Below are positions 1 to 8,200 of a DNA stretch of 64,000 bases, in pieces. Both the position numbers and the translations under genes were made by a program. Location of the stretch: positions 5,332,001 to 5,396,000 of the forward strand of contig NZ_CP114901.1 in the NCBI RefSeq assembly GCF_027497175.1. The letters run 5' to 3'. Each line of letters begins with the position of its first letter. Position 1 is the first letter of the stretch. The stretch comes from Verrucosispora sp. WMMD573 (GTDB lineage Bacteria > Actinomycetota > Actinomycetes > Mycobacteriales > Micromonosporaceae). Below the pieces are notes generated by a model. It saw nothing but the letters and a program-made list of their open reading frames with translations. It was not told where the DNA came from and made no database searches.

Positions 1-167
1 GACTTGCCGCATCCCGAAGGACCCAGTAGCAGCACCGCCTCGCCCGGCCACACCCCGAACGAGACCGCACTCGGGCTGGGCAGCCCGTAGTGGACCACGT
101 CGTCGCCGTGCTGCGGCAACTCGTGGCGTACGGAGACGCCCGCGAACGAGAGAAGAGGCTGATGCAC
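1..167 (-). CDS. ABC transporter ATP-binding protein, N-terminal part (cut by window edge)
   Basis: The minus strand opens with a GTG at 167 and reads without a stop to the window edge, giving about 55 residues that end in the Walker A motif GPSGCGKS (residues 49-56). This is the start of an ABC ATPase, which would energise a membrane importer or exporter. An in-frame TAG at 197-195 lies upstream, and GTG 167 is the only sensible start. It sits 6 bases after a TATCCT -10 element, so the mRNA is probably leaderless. The promoter overlaps an iron-box palindrome, so a metal-uptake role is likely but unproven. The substrate cannot be told from this fragment. Confidence 0.8.
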   Translation of the reverse strand, partial: MHQPLLSFAGVSVRHELPQHGDDVVHYGLPSPSAVSFGVWPGEAVLLLGPSGCGK

Positions 168-168
168 G

Positions 169-203
169 AGGTTAGGATAGGCGAACCTAACCTGCTATTT
201 CCA
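169..203 (-). promoter_or_regulatory. Iron box (IdeR/DmdR type) over a leaderless promoter
   Basis: The 19-bp element TTAGGATAGGCGAACCTAA (172-190) closely matches the actinobacterial IdeR/DmdR iron-box consensus. The flanks extend it to arms AGGTTAGG and CCTAACCT (169-193). On the minus strand a -10 TATCCT (179-174) lies inside the box and a weak -35 TGGAAA (203-198) lies 18 bases upstream. The predicted transcript start is the GTG at 167. An iron-loaded repressor bound here would cover the -10 element, so the ABC gene should be repressed by iron. Confidence 0.75.
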
Positions 204-237
204 CGTGCCAGCCGAATGGCACGCGACCGCAGGTGCC

Positions 238-1623
238 CTACGTCAGCAGTTGGAGCGCTCGCTGACGAACGTCGACGTAGCGCTGGTGCACGTCCGGAGT
301 GCCGGTGGCGGTCGCCTCGTCGGCAGCGACCGGCCACTGCGGGGGTTCGGTCCGACCTGACAACGCCCAGGCGGCCTGGCGTGCCGCGCCGAGCGCGACG
401 TACTCGGCAGGTCTCGGCACGCTCACCGGCACGCCGAACAGCGCCGGCGCGACCGCCCGCACCGCGCGTGACCGGGCCGCGCCGCCGATCAGCAGCACCC
501 GGCCGACCGGGACGTCCTGGGCGCGGAGGGCGTCGAGGGCGTCGGCGAGACCACCGAGCATCCCCTCCACCGCGGCCCGCGCCAGATTCGCCGCCGACGC
601 GTTCGCCCGGGTCAGCCCGGCGAGCAGGCCACGGGCGTCAGGCAGGTTCGGGGTGCGCTCCCCGTCCAGGTACGGCAGGAGCGTCAACCCGTCCGCGCCA
701 GGTGAGGCCGAGAGCGCCAGCTCGTCGAGTTCGGCAAGGGACCGGCCCAGCAGATCAGCGACCGCGACCAGCACCCTTGCCGCGTTGAGCGTGCACACCA
801 GCGGCAGAAACCCGCCCGTCGCGTCGGCGTAGCCGGCCACCAGCCCGCTCGGGTCGGCGGTCGGGACCTCACTCAGGCCGAACGCGCAACCCGAGGTGCC
901 CAGCGACACCACCACGTCGCCAGGTCGCAGGCCGACGCCGAGGGCCGCGCCCATGGTGTCGCCGGTGCCGGCGGCGAGTATCGCACCGGACGCGGTCTCG
1001 CCGACCGTCTCGGCCGGTCCGGCGACCCGAGGCAGCGCCACGTCCCGACCGAAGGCGAGCCGCACCAGGTCCCGCCGGTACTGCCCCGTCGCCGGTGACC
1101 AGTACCCGGTGCCGGAGGCCTCACCGCGATCGGTAGTCGGCTCTCCCCCGCCCGCGCGCAACCGATGGGTGAGCCAGTCGTGCGGCAGCAGCACCGTGCT
1201 GGTCCGGGCCGCGAGCTCCGGCTCGGCGCGAGCGAACCAGCGCAGCTTGGTGACCGTGAAACTGGCCACCGGCACCAGCCCGACCGCGTCGGCCCACGCC
1301 TGCGGGCCACCGAATTCATCGGTGAGGTCGACCGCGGCGCGCGCCGAGCGGGTGTCGTTCCACAGCAACGCGGGACGCACCACCTCGCCAGCCTCGTCGA
1401 GGCAGATCATGCCCTGCTGCTGCCCGCCGACACCGATCGCGGCCACACCGTCCAGCAGCCCGGCGCTGGCCCGCTCGAAGGCGACCCACCACAGGTGCGG
1501 GTCGACCTCCGTCCCGTCGGGGTGCGGGGCGCGCCCCTCGCGGAGCACCTCGCCGGTGTCCGCGTCGCACACCACGACCTTTGTCGACTGGGTGGACGAG
1601 TCGACGCCGGCTACCAGTGTCAT
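238..1623 (-). CDS. xylB: Xylulokinase (FGGY carbohydrate kinase)
   Basis: This is a 461-residue FGGY-family sugar kinase that phosphorylates D-xylulose to xylulose 5-phosphate for entry into the pentose phosphate pathway. The N-terminal lobe has the phosphate-binding segment [11 protein letters not shown] and GVGGQQQGM. The C-terminal lobe has [10 protein letters not shown] and a [11 protein letters not shown] segment typical of xylulokinases. Length is normal for the family (about 460-500). The ATG at 1623 is preferred because GTGGAG lies 7 bases upstream. An in-frame GTG at 1635 would add four residues. No xylose isomerase or xylose transporter is visible nearby, so the exact pentulose substrate is inferred from the family. 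Confidence 0.88.
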   Translation of the reverse strand: MTLVAGVDSSTQSTKVVVCDADTGEVLREGRAPHPDGTEVDPHLWWVAFERASAGLLDGVAAIGVGGQQQGMICLDEAGEVVRPALLWNDTRSARAAVDLTDEFGGPQAWADAVGLVPVASFTVTKLRWFARAEPELAARTSTVLLPHDWLTHRLRAGGGEPTTDRGEASGTGYWSPATGQYRRDLVRLAFGRDVALPRVAGPAETVGETASGAILAAGTGDTMGAALGVGLRPGDVVVSLGTSGCAFGLSEVPTADPSGLVAGYADATGGFLPLVCTLNAARVLVAVADLLGRSLAELDELALSASPGADGLTLLPYLDGERTPNLPDARGLLAGLTRANASAANLARAAVEGMLGGLADALDALRAQDVPVGRVLLIGGAARSRAVRAVAPALFGVPVSVPRPAEYVALGAARQAAWALSGRTEPPQWPVAADEATATGTPDVHQRYVDVRQRALQLLT

Positions 1624-1786
1624 CGCACGCTCCACAGGGGTCGGTGCCCGTAGGTCGAAGGCACTCGGACGATGCCGTCGCGCCCGACTCTACGTGCGGC
1701 CTCCAACCCACGCACGTGCCCGGCGGTGAGCCGTACGGCCGCTCAGGGAACGATCACCACGCCGCCCACATGTCCGGGTACCGCAC

Positions 1787-1792
1787 TAGTCT
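1787..1792 (+). promoter_or_regulatory. -10 element of a leaderless promoter
   Basis: TAGTCT matches the TANNNT -10 pattern and ends 6 bases before the ATG at 1799. No Shine-Dalgarno sequence precedes that ATG. This spacing places the transcript start on the start codon itself. Confidence 0.5.
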
Positions 1793-1798
1793 GCCGTC

Positions 1799-2410
1799 AT
1801 GGCGAGCGCTGAACTGGATGAGTTGATCGTCGCGAACGCCGACGCGCTGCGTGCCTGGTTGTCGGCCAACCACGCCACGTCGCCCGGCGTCTGGCTCGCC
1901 CTCACCAAGAAGGGCGGCTCGGTCACCACGCTGACCTGGCAGCAGGCGGTCGACGAGGCCCTGTGTTTCGGTTGGATCGACGGGCAGGCCCGGAAACGGG
2001 ATCACGAGACCTCCTGGATCCGGTACACCCCGCGCCGGCCCCGCAGCTCCTGGTCTCAGCGCAACGTGACCCATGTGGCCCGGCTGGAGGCACAGGGGCG
2101 GATGCTGCCACCGGGCCGCGCCGCCGTGGAGGCCGCGAAGGCGGACGGCCGATGGGCGGCCGCGTACGCCCCACCGTCGGAAGCCGAGGCGCCGGCCGAC
2201 CTCCTGGCCGCCATCGCGGCCGACCCCGCCGCCCAGGCCATGTTCGACGTGCTCACCAAGACCAACCGGTTCGCTCTCATCCACCGCCTCACCGCTGTGA
2301 AGCGGGCCCAGACCCGGGAACGGAAGATCGGCGAGTTCGTCGCCATGCTGGCCCGCCACGAGACGTTCTATCCGCAGAAGGCCCGACCGCAGCCCACACC
2401 GGCGGACTGA
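1799..2410 (+). CDS. YdeI/OmpD-associated family protein
   Basis: This 203-residue cytoplasmic protein resembles the YdeI/OmpD-associated family, linked in some bacteria to peptide or bacteriocin tolerance. Its biochemical role in actinomycetes is unknown. The recognisable features are the CFGWIDGQARK segment near residue 57, the YTPRRPRSSWSQRN segment near residue 76, and a C-terminal helical tail with RKIGEFVAMLAR. The start is fixed by the leaderless promoter just upstream. It is divergent from xylB across about 175 bases and does not appear to share an operon with either side. Confidence 0.82.
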   Translation: MASAELDELIVANADALRAWLSANHATSPGVWLALTKKGGSVTTLTWQQAVDEALCFGWIDGQARKRDHETSWIRYTPRRPRSSWSQRNVTHVARLEAQGRMLPPGRAAVEAAKADGRWAAAYAPPSEAEAPADLLAAIAADPAAQAMFDVLTKTNRFALIHRLTAVKRAQTRERKIGEFVAMLARHETFYPQKARPQPTPAD

Positions 2411-2437
2411 ACTTTCTCAAAAGAATCTTGGCGTGCC

Positions 2438-2464
2438 TGTCGATCGGGGTGGGTCCTCTTCGTA
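2438..2464 (+). promoter_or_regulatory. Candidate ECF42-dependent promoter
   Basis: TGTCGA (2438-2443), a 17-base spacer and CGTA (2461-2464) resemble the target motif I recall for ECF42 sigma factors (TGTCGA at -35, a CGAC/CGTC-like -10). It lies about 40 bases upstream of the first gene of the operon whose third gene encodes an ECF42 sigma factor, so autoregulation is likely. The fit at -10 is not perfect. Confidence 0.5.
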
Positions 2465-2505
2465 GCTCTGGTGAGAGCCGGGCGACACTCCTCCTGGAGG
2501 GGACC

Positions 2506-2733
2506 ATGAGCACCGCCACGAACACCACCCGCGCCGCCACGTCGGCCGCCGGTGCGCTGATCGGAACCGGCGTCGTCGCCACGGCTGCGGCCAGCGCCGC
2601 CACGATGGCCGTCGCCGCCGCCGGCAACGCGGCCGGGGTCAGCCTCGACATCGGCCCGGCGCTGCTGATGCTCACCCACCTAGTCGCGGCCGCGATCGTG
2701 ATCCCCGCTGTCGCGCGCCGCCTGGCCGCCTGA
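2506..2733 (+). CDS. DUF6069-like membrane protein, apparently missing its middle
   Basis: This is a 75-residue protein with a GGAGGGG ribosome-binding site just before the ATG. Residues 1-47 form a hydrophobic Ala-rich segment like the N-terminus of DUF6069-type membrane proteins, ending near NAAGVSLDIG. It then continues directly into LMLTHLVAAAIVIPAVARRL, which in the homologues I recall is the C-terminal helix. About 60 residues with two membrane helices seem to be missing, in frame. It is first in the ECF42 operon, 34 bases before the YciI gene. It may be a non-functional remnant. The family call is from memory. Confidence 0.6.
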   Translation: MSTATNTTRAATSAAGALIGTGVVATAAASAATMAVAAAGNAAGVSLDIGPALLMLTHLVAAAIVIPAVARRLAA

Positions 2734-2767
2734 CCACACCCACCCATCGAGTTACCGGAGGATCGTC

Positions 2768-3121
2768 ATGAAGCAGTACCTGCTGTCCGTGCATTTCGTC
2801 GAGGGCGCGCCGGAGCCGTCCGACGAGGAGATGCAGACCATGTTCAGGGAGACCGCTCGGGTCAACGACGAGATGCAGGCCGCCGGCGCCTGGGTCTTCG
2901 GCGGCGGGCTCCGGACGCCGGACAGTGCCACCGTCGTGCGGATCGAGAACGGCGCCACCACCATGAGCGACGGGCCGTTCGCCGAGACCAAGGAACACAT
3001 CGCCGGCTTCTGGGTCATCAAGTGCGCCGACCTGGACGAGGCGCTCGCCTGGGCCGAGAAGTGCGCCGCAGCCTGCGGCCCGATCGAGGTCCGCCCCTTC
3101 GACGACCTGTCCCAGGCCTGA
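2768..3121 (+). CDS. YciI-like DGPF-domain protein
   Basis: This 117-residue small cytoplasmic protein belongs to the YCII/DGPF family. It opens with MKQYLLSVHF and carries the name-giving motif as SDGPFAETKEHIAGFWVI (residues about 69-86). Such proteins are the regular partners of ECF42 sigma factors, probably as targets or sensors, but no reaction is established. GGAGG at 2757-2761 sets the start. The gene for the sigma factor follows 20 bases later, so the two are almost certainly co-transcribed. Confidence 0.88.
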   Translation: MKQYLLSVHFVEGAPEPSDEEMQTMFRETARVNDEMQAAGAWVFGGGLRTPDSATVVRIENGATTMSDGPFAETKEHIAGFWVIKCADLDEALAWAEKCAAACGPIEVRPFDDLSQA

Positions 3122-3141
3122 ATCGGAGCCGGTCACCCGAC

Positions 3142-4341
3142 ATGGACCTGGCGAGCGTCTACCGCGCGGAGTACGGCCGCTGCGTCGCCACCCTGGCCCG
3201 CCTCCTCGGCGACATCCACCTCGCCGAGGAGGCGGTGCAGGAAGCCTTCACCACGGCGCTGCAGAAGTGGCAGACCCTGCCGCCGAACCCCGGCGCGTGG
3301 ATCGTGACCACCGCTCGGAACCGGGCAGTCGACCGGCTCCGCCGGGAGACGACCCGCGAGGCCCGGCACGCCGAAGCCCTGCTACTGCACCAACCGGACG
3401 AGCCCCAGGAGGTGGGACCGGTGCGCGACGACCAACTGCGGCTCATCTTCACCTGCTGTCACCCGGCGCTCGCCCCCGACGCGCGTACCGCCCTCACGCT
3501 CCGGCTCCTGGGTGGCCTCGACGTACCGGAGATCGCCCGGGCCTACCTGATCCAGGAGTCGACCGTCGCCCAGCGGATCGTGCGCGCCAAGAAGAAGATC
3601 CGCGACGCCGGCATCCCGTACCGGGTACCCGCCGAACACGAGCTGCCGGATCGGTTACCGCCCGTGCTCACCGTGCTCTACCTGATGTTCAACGAGGGCT
3701 ACACGTCCACCACGGGGCCACTGATCAGGACGGACCTGTGCACCGAGGCGATCCGGCTCGCCCGCGAGCTCGCCACGTTGATGCCCGACGAGCCCGAGGT
3801 GCTCGGCCTGCTGGCCCTGCTGCTGCTGACCGAGGCACGCCGCCCCGCCCGACTCGGCCCGACCGGGGAACTGGTTCCGCTCGCCGATCAGGACCGGTCG
3901 TTGTGGGACCGGGCCCTCATCGCCGAGGGCCACGACCTGGTCCGCCGCTGCCTGCGGCGCAACCGGCCCGGGCCGTACCAGATCCAGGCCGCGATCAGCG
4001 CGGTGCACACCGACGGCACCGCCACCGACTGGCCACAGGTCCTGGCACTGTACGACCAACTGCTCGCGCTGGCACCGACCCCGATCGTCGCGCTCAACCG
4101 TGCGGTCGCGGTGGCCGAGGTGCACGGGCCGGCGGCGGCTCTCGCCGCGTTGGAGCACATCGACCTTCCCGGCTACCACCGGCTGCCCGCAGCCCGCGCC
4201 GAACTGTTGGCCCGGCTCGGCCGCGACACGGAGGCCCGGGCGGCCTACGACGAGGCCGCGGCACTGGCCACCAACGAGACCGAACGCGCCTACCTCCACC
4301 GGCGTCGGACCGAACTCACCAGTACGGGGAGAACCCGATGA
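3142..4341 (+). CDS. ECF42-type RNA polymerase sigma factor with TPR-like C-terminal extension
   Basis: This 399-residue sigma factor has region 2 at about residues 1-75 (YRAEYGRCVATLARLLGDI through an AWIVTTARNRAVDRLRR core) and region 4 at about 110-160 (ALTLRLLGGLDVPEIARAYL, a helix-turn-helix). After these comes a long helical extension typical of the ECF42 group and thought to be regulatory in place of an anti-sigma factor. ATG 3142 is preferred, as upstream in-frame sequence overlaps the YciI gene. Its stop overlaps the start of the next gene (ATGA). It likely drives its own operon from the promoter at 2438-2464. Confidence 0.92.
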   Translation: MDLASVYRAEYGRCVATLARLLGDIHLAEEAVQEAFTTALQKWQTLPPNPGAWIVTTARNRAVDRLRRETTREARHAEALLLHQPDEPQEVGPVRDDQLRLIFTCCHPALAPDARTALTLRLLGGLDVPEIARAYLIQESTVAQRIVRAKKKIRDAGIPYRVPAEHELPDRLPPVLTVLYLMFNEGYTSTTGPLIRTDLCTEAIRLARELATLMPDEPEVLGLLALLLLTEARRPARLGPTGELVPLADQDRSLWDRALIAEGHDLVRRCLRRNRPGPYQIQAAISAVHTDGTATDWPQVLALYDQLLALAPTPIVALNRAVAVAEVHGPAAALAALEHIDLPGYHRLPAARAELLARLGRDTEARAAYDEAAALATNETERAYLHRRRTELTSTGRTR

Positions 4342-4523
4342 CCGTCACCTACACCTTCGACGTCTTCGCCAGCCTCGACGGCTACGGCACCACCAGCGGA
4401 GACTGGGGCGGCTACTGGGGCAATCAGTGCCCCGAACTGCTCGCGCACCGCCTCGCCGCGTACCGCCCGGAGCACCGCATGCGCACCAAGGAACTCAGCT
4501 ACCGCCCCGCCCTGCACGTCTGA
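4338..4523 (+). CDS. Dihydrofolate reductase-like (RibD C-terminal) protein, internally deleted
   Basis: A 61-residue protein translationally coupled to the sigma factor by an ATGA overlap. The first 48 residues (TYTFDVFASLDGYG, GDWGGYWGNQCPELL) match the start of the dihydrofolate reductase-like proteins that commonly accompany ECF42 genes. The last residues (KELSYRPALHV) match their usual C-terminus (a LVYRPTLH-like ending, from memory). About 130 residues between are missing without loss of frame, including most of the NADPH- and substrate-binding fold. It is very unlikely to be an active reductase. Confidence 0.65.
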   Translation: MTVTYTFDVFASLDGYGTTSGDWGGYWGNQCPELLAHRLAAYRPEHRMRTKELSYRPALHV

Positions 4524-4664
4524 CTCCGCCCAACCCTCGGGCCCAGAGCCTCGCGGCTCCTGCATCACGGCTATCTGTCAGGGCTCTGTCAGGTATGCGC
4601 GCGGCACGACGCCTTCCTGCTCGAATCAGGGCATCGCCTGGATCCGCGTGGGGGAAGGATTCAC

Positions 4665-5765
4665 GTGCACCGCAGCGCAGATGTGGATGTGATCTCCGAG
4701 GAGCACAACGAGCAGGTAAGAAGGCTCGACCCGTTGCGGTTGGACGACGAGCTTCGGATGTTGCCCAGGTTGAACAGGACCGCTGACGTCGCCGCGATGG
4801 TACGGATGCTCGGCGCGGCGCTCCCCTCGGCGGAGCGCATCGCGGCCTTCACCGCCGCGGAGTGTCTCGCCGCCATGCGTGATCTGGGCATGTTCCTCGG
4901 AAGCCTGCAACGGCACGGGGTGTCCGCCTTCGAGGCCGTGCCGGGCGCGACCACGACGTTCCAGCTGCTGGGGCACCGTACGGGAATGATTCCGCGGGAC
5001 ACGGTCTACCACTACACCTCCTGGAATCCGACGGGTGGGCGGGAACGGCTCTACACGGGCCACCCGATGGAGCGCAGCCTGATCAACGCGGTGCGCACCT
5101 GCGTACCGAGCCTCGCCCGGTCGGTCGACATCGGATGGTCGCTGATGCACGAGGACCCGGCTGCGCCCGTCCACGCGGAACGGATGGCGTCACTCGCCTC
5201 GCACATCGCGGTGGCGGACACGGTCATGAGCGGTATCCGGACGAAGGTCACCCCCGAGTTCTTCGCGCGGATGCTCAGGCCGTTCTACGAGGACGTCCGC
5301 GTTGCCGGGCGTACGTACATGGGGCCGGCGGCGGCCCACATTCCGATCTTTCTCATCGACCTGCTCCTGTGGGCCTCGGACCGGGGCAGCCCGGGATATC
5401 TGCAGTTCTGCCGTGAGGTGTCAGCGCAGACCCTGCCGCAGTGGCAGGAGCGGTACGCGCAGTGGGCGAGCATGCCATCCATCACGTCCCGGGTCGTCGC
5501 GGCACTCGGAACCTCCGGCCCACCTGCCGCGGACGAAGTCGTCGAGGCCAGTGCGAGGAGCCTGCGGCGAGCCCTGCAGACGCTCACGTCGTTTCGCGGA
5601 AAGCACCTGGTGATGGCGCGACGTGCCTATCACGAGGAACTCCGGCTCTACGAGCTGGGCAGTGGCGGCGGGAGTGTGGGGCTCCTCGAGGAGATTCTCG
5701 CCCTCACCAGACAGAACCGCGCCCTGCTCAACGCCACCGCTGCGCAGCGGGTGCAACTGCCATGA
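4665..5765 (+). CDS. PrnB-like (DUF1864) heme-dioxygenase-superfamily protein
   Basis: This 366-residue protein resembles monodechloroaminopyrrolnitrin synthase PrnB, a heme protein of the indoleamine/tryptophan dioxygenase superfamily that rearranges chlorinated tryptophan. Matching features are GMIPRDTVYHYTSWNPTG (about residues 105-122) and GKHLVMARRAY, whose His314 fits the proximal heme ligand (I recall His313 in PrnB), followed by a Gly-rich GSGGGS loop. Length matches PrnB (about 360). The start is GTG 4665 behind GGGGGAAGGA. The stop overlaps the next start (ATGA), so it is co-translated with a flavin monooxygenase. No halogenase is in the window, so the substrate is probably not 7-chlorotryptophan. 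Confidence 0.8.
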   Translation: MHRSADVDVISEEHNEQVRRLDPLRLDDELRMLPRLNRTADVAAMVRMLGAALPSAERIAAFTAAECLAAMRDLGMFLGSLQRHGVSAFEAVPGATTTFQLLGHRTGMIPRDTVYHYTSWNPTGGRERLYTGHPMERSLINAVRTCVPSLARSVDIGWSLMHEDPAAPVHAERMASLASHIAVADTVMSGIRTKVTPEFFARMLRPFYEDVRVAGRTYMGPAAAHIPIFLIDLLLWASDRGSPGYLQFCREVSAQTLPQWQERYAQWASMPSITSRVVAALGTSGPPAADEVVEASARSLRRALQTLTSFRGKHLVMARRAYHEELRLYELGSGGGSVGLLEEILALTRQNRALLNATAAQRVQLP

Positions 5766-7924
5766 CGTACCCGGAAGGTAGGACGCCGACGATGGAGATC
5801 ACCGTAGTGGGGGCCGGAGTCGCGGGCCTGGCCACCGCGCTCAGCCTGCACGCCGCGGGCTTCGACCGGGTCACCGTCTTCGAGGCGGAGCCGCACCTGC
5901 GTCCGCACGGGCTCGGCCTCAACATCCTGCCCAACGCCGTTCGGGAACTCGCCGAACTCGGTCTGCTGGACGAGTTGCAGCAGCACGCGATCCGCACCCG
6001 GGAACTGGCGATGTACAACCCCCGTGGGGACCTCGTGTGGCGCGAGGATCGCGGCACCCGGGCGGGTTACCGATGGCCGCAGCTTTCGATCTCCCGAGCC
6101 CGGCTCGTGACGGTGCTGGCCGGCGAGGTACGGCGGCGTCTGGGTGACAAGGCCATCGTCACCGACGCACGGCTCGTCGGCCTGCACAGCGAGCCGGGTC
6201 GGACGCAGGGGACCTTCATGGACCGGGACGGCACCACGCGTACCGTCGACACCGGGTTCCTCATCGGCGCGGACGGCATTCACTCCGCTGTCCGCGCGGC
6301 CTTCTACCCGGCCGAGGGACCGCCCCCGGCCAACGGCATGACGATGTACCGAGGGACCGCCTGGGGCAGGCACTTCCTGACGGGCAGCACGATGGCAGTG
6401 CTCGGCGACGACCGGCGGCGACTGGTGCTGTATCCCATCGACAGGGACAACGTCACGAACAAGTCCCTGATCAACTGGGTCGCGGCCTTCCCTGACGAGG
6501 AGGCCGACCCGTTGCCGCACGAACGGACGGCCGCCGACCGGCGCGCGGCCGTACTGCGTCAGTTCGGCAGCTGGGCACCTCCGGGGGTCGACCTGCCGCG
6601 CCTGCTCGACGACACGGCGGACGTCCAGCGGTATCCAATGATCGACAGGGACCCGATCCCGCGCTGGAGTTTCAACGACGTGACCCTGGTGGGCGACGCC
6701 GCCCACGCCATGTATCCGGCCGGGTCCAACGGTGCCACCCAAGCGATCGTCGACGCCCGAGTGCTGTCGTGGCACCTGGCCAACCAGACCGAGGTACGCA
6801 GCGCCCTGCGGGCCTACGAGGACGAACGCCGACCGCAGATGACGCAGCTGCAGCACGCGAACCGCTCTCTCGGGCCCGAGAAGGTGATCACTCTCGCCCA
6901 CCAGCGGGCACCACACGGGTTCCGGGATGTGCGGGAGGTGTTCAGCGAGGCGGAACTCGCGGAGATCTCCCGCAGCTATGCCCGGACCGGCAGGTTCGAT
7001 CTGGACTGGGTCAACTCACGACCCTCACTGGACGTAGCACGGCCTCCCGGCGAGAGCGCGGGCACCAGCACGGGCGCGGCGGACCTCACCGGGCGCCACG
7101 ACGAGTCCAGGGCGGTCAAGGAGACCGGTTTCATCACCGCCGTCATCAGAGCCATGGAGCACGATCGTCCGGACGCCTATCTGGTGGACCGGTACGCGAG
7201 CCTGTTGAGCACGCCGGTGTCCCGGAAGATGACGGAGCAGGCGCTGGCCGCCGGCGGCACCGTCGGGTCCGTGATCGTCCGAGCCCGGTTCGGTGACATC
7301 GCGCTCCGCGAGGCGACCGACGGTGGCACGGCCCAGGTGGTCTGTCTGGCCGCCGGCAGTGACACCCGGGCATGGCGCCTGGACCTTCCCTCGCGTACCC
7401 GGTTCTTCGAGGTCGACCTGCCGGGCCAGTTGGAGGCCAAGGAACGGATGTTGGAGTCGGTCCGGGACCGGCTCGTCTGCCGTCGGTTCTCCCTCGGCGC
7501 GGATCTTCGGCAGGACACCTGGCCACAGCGGCTGCGGGCAACCGGCTACGAACCAGACGAACCCACGGTCTGGATCATCGAGGGCCTGCTTCCCTACCTC
7601 GAGATCGAGGATTTCACCCGGCTGATCGGCACCGTCCGGAAGATGTCGACGCGCGGCTCGGTACTGCTTGTCGACGCGCCGCACACCGACTACTACACCG
7701 ATCCGGCCAACGAGACGTTTCTGGCGTTCATGACGTCACGGGGATCCGCGTTTCAGCTCGGCTTCGACGACCTCGGCGACTTCCTGCGCCACCAGGGCTG
7801 GACAGCGGAGGCCTACACGCTGCGGCAGCTCTACGCGGGCGAGTGCTCGTGGCTGCCCGCGCCGCCCGAGCGCCTCTGCCCGCCTCGTGACCATCACTGG
7901 GTGGCTCGCGCCCATCTCGACTGA
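5762..7924 (+). CDS. Fused FAD-dependent monooxygenase and TIGR00027-type methyltransferase
   Basis: This 720-residue two-domain protein is translationally coupled to the PrnB-like gene. Residues about 10-410 form a PhzS-like FAD monooxygenase: dinucleotide-binding VVGAGVAGLATALSLHAAG, GADGIHSAVR and LVGDAAHAMYPAGSNGATQA. After a Gly/Thr/Ser-rich linker, residues about 440-720 form an S-adenosylmethionine methyltransferase of the LCMT/TIGR00027 type (VVCLAAGSDTRAWRLDLP, then FFEVDLPGQLEAK). It could hydroxylate an aromatic ring and methylate the product. The start is ATG 5762; ATG 5792 is an alternative with a better-placed AGGAC. No stop or frameshift separates the domains. Confidence 0.85.
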   Translation: MTYPEGRTPTMEITVVGAGVAGLATALSLHAAGFDRVTVFEAEPHLRPHGLGLNILPNAVRELAELGLLDELQQHAIRTRELAMYNPRGDLVWREDRGTRAGYRWPQLSISRARLVTVLAGEVRRRLGDKAIVTDARLVGLHSEPGRTQGTFMDRDGTTRTVDTGFLIGADGIHSAVRAAFYPAEGPPPANGMTMYRGTAWGRHFLTGSTMAVLGDDRRRLVLYPIDRDNVTNKSLINWVAAFPDEEADPLPHERTAADRRAAVLRQFGSWAPPGVDLPRLLDDTADVQRYPMIDRDPIPRWSFNDVTLVGDAAHAMYPAGSNGATQAIVDARVLSWHLANQTEVRSALRAYEDERRPQMTQLQHANRSLGPEKVITLAHQRAPHGFRDVREVFSEAELAEISRSYARTGRFDLDWVNSRPSLDVARPPGESAGTSTGAADLTGRHDESRAVKETGFITAVIRAMEHDRPDAYLVDRYASLLSTPVSRKMTEQALAAGGTVGSVIVRARFGDIALREATDGGTAQVVCLAAGSDTRAWRLDLPSRTRFFEVDLPGQLEAKERMLESVRDRLVCRRFSLGADLRQDTWPQRLRATGYEPDEPTVWIIEGLLPYLEIEDFTRLIGTVRKMSTRGSVLLVDAPHTDYYTDPANETFLAFMTSRGSAFQLGFDDLGDFLRHQGWTAEAYTLRQLYAGECSWLPAPPERLCPPRDHHWVARAHLD

Positions 7925-7933
7925 GCAGCCCGA

Positions 7934-8200
7934 ATGCCGAACTCAATGCCGTTGGAGGCCAGCATCGTCACCATCCACTATGGTCGGACCTGCAACGGCT
8001 CTGGTCCACCGCGGACGCCGACGGCGGATGGCAGGACGCCTGGCCTGCACCGGCTCTGCACAGAGGACACCGTTCACTTCGCCGGCCGGCATTACCAGTG
8101 GACGGTGCCGGTCTCGATCCGCGCCCGAGCACCCGGCCCCGCTTCGTCCTCGGTGCCTCCGGACCGCGCGCCCTGAAGGTCGTGGGTCGGAGGTGGCTCC
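7934..8200 (+). pseudogene. Remnant of a luciferase-like (LLM) flavin/F420 oxidoreductase
   Basis: Pieces of a luciferase-like monooxygenase can be read here in different frames. An N-terminal-like stretch WSDLQRLWSTADADGGWQDAW comes first. A middle piece TVHFAGRHYQWTVPVSI follows, then, after a further frame change, RPRFVLGASGPRALKVVGR, which matches the family's sugar-like core motif. More than half the family's length (about 280-350 residues) is gone, so no functional protein is expected. It sits between the fusion gene and the next methyltransferase and may be an eroded member of this cluster. Confidence 0.55.

Noticed and set aside
4546..4559. GAGCC-TCGC-GGCTC hairpin after the DHFR-like remnant
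   Set aside because: A 5-bp stem without further support is too weak to call a terminator in this GC-rich DNA.
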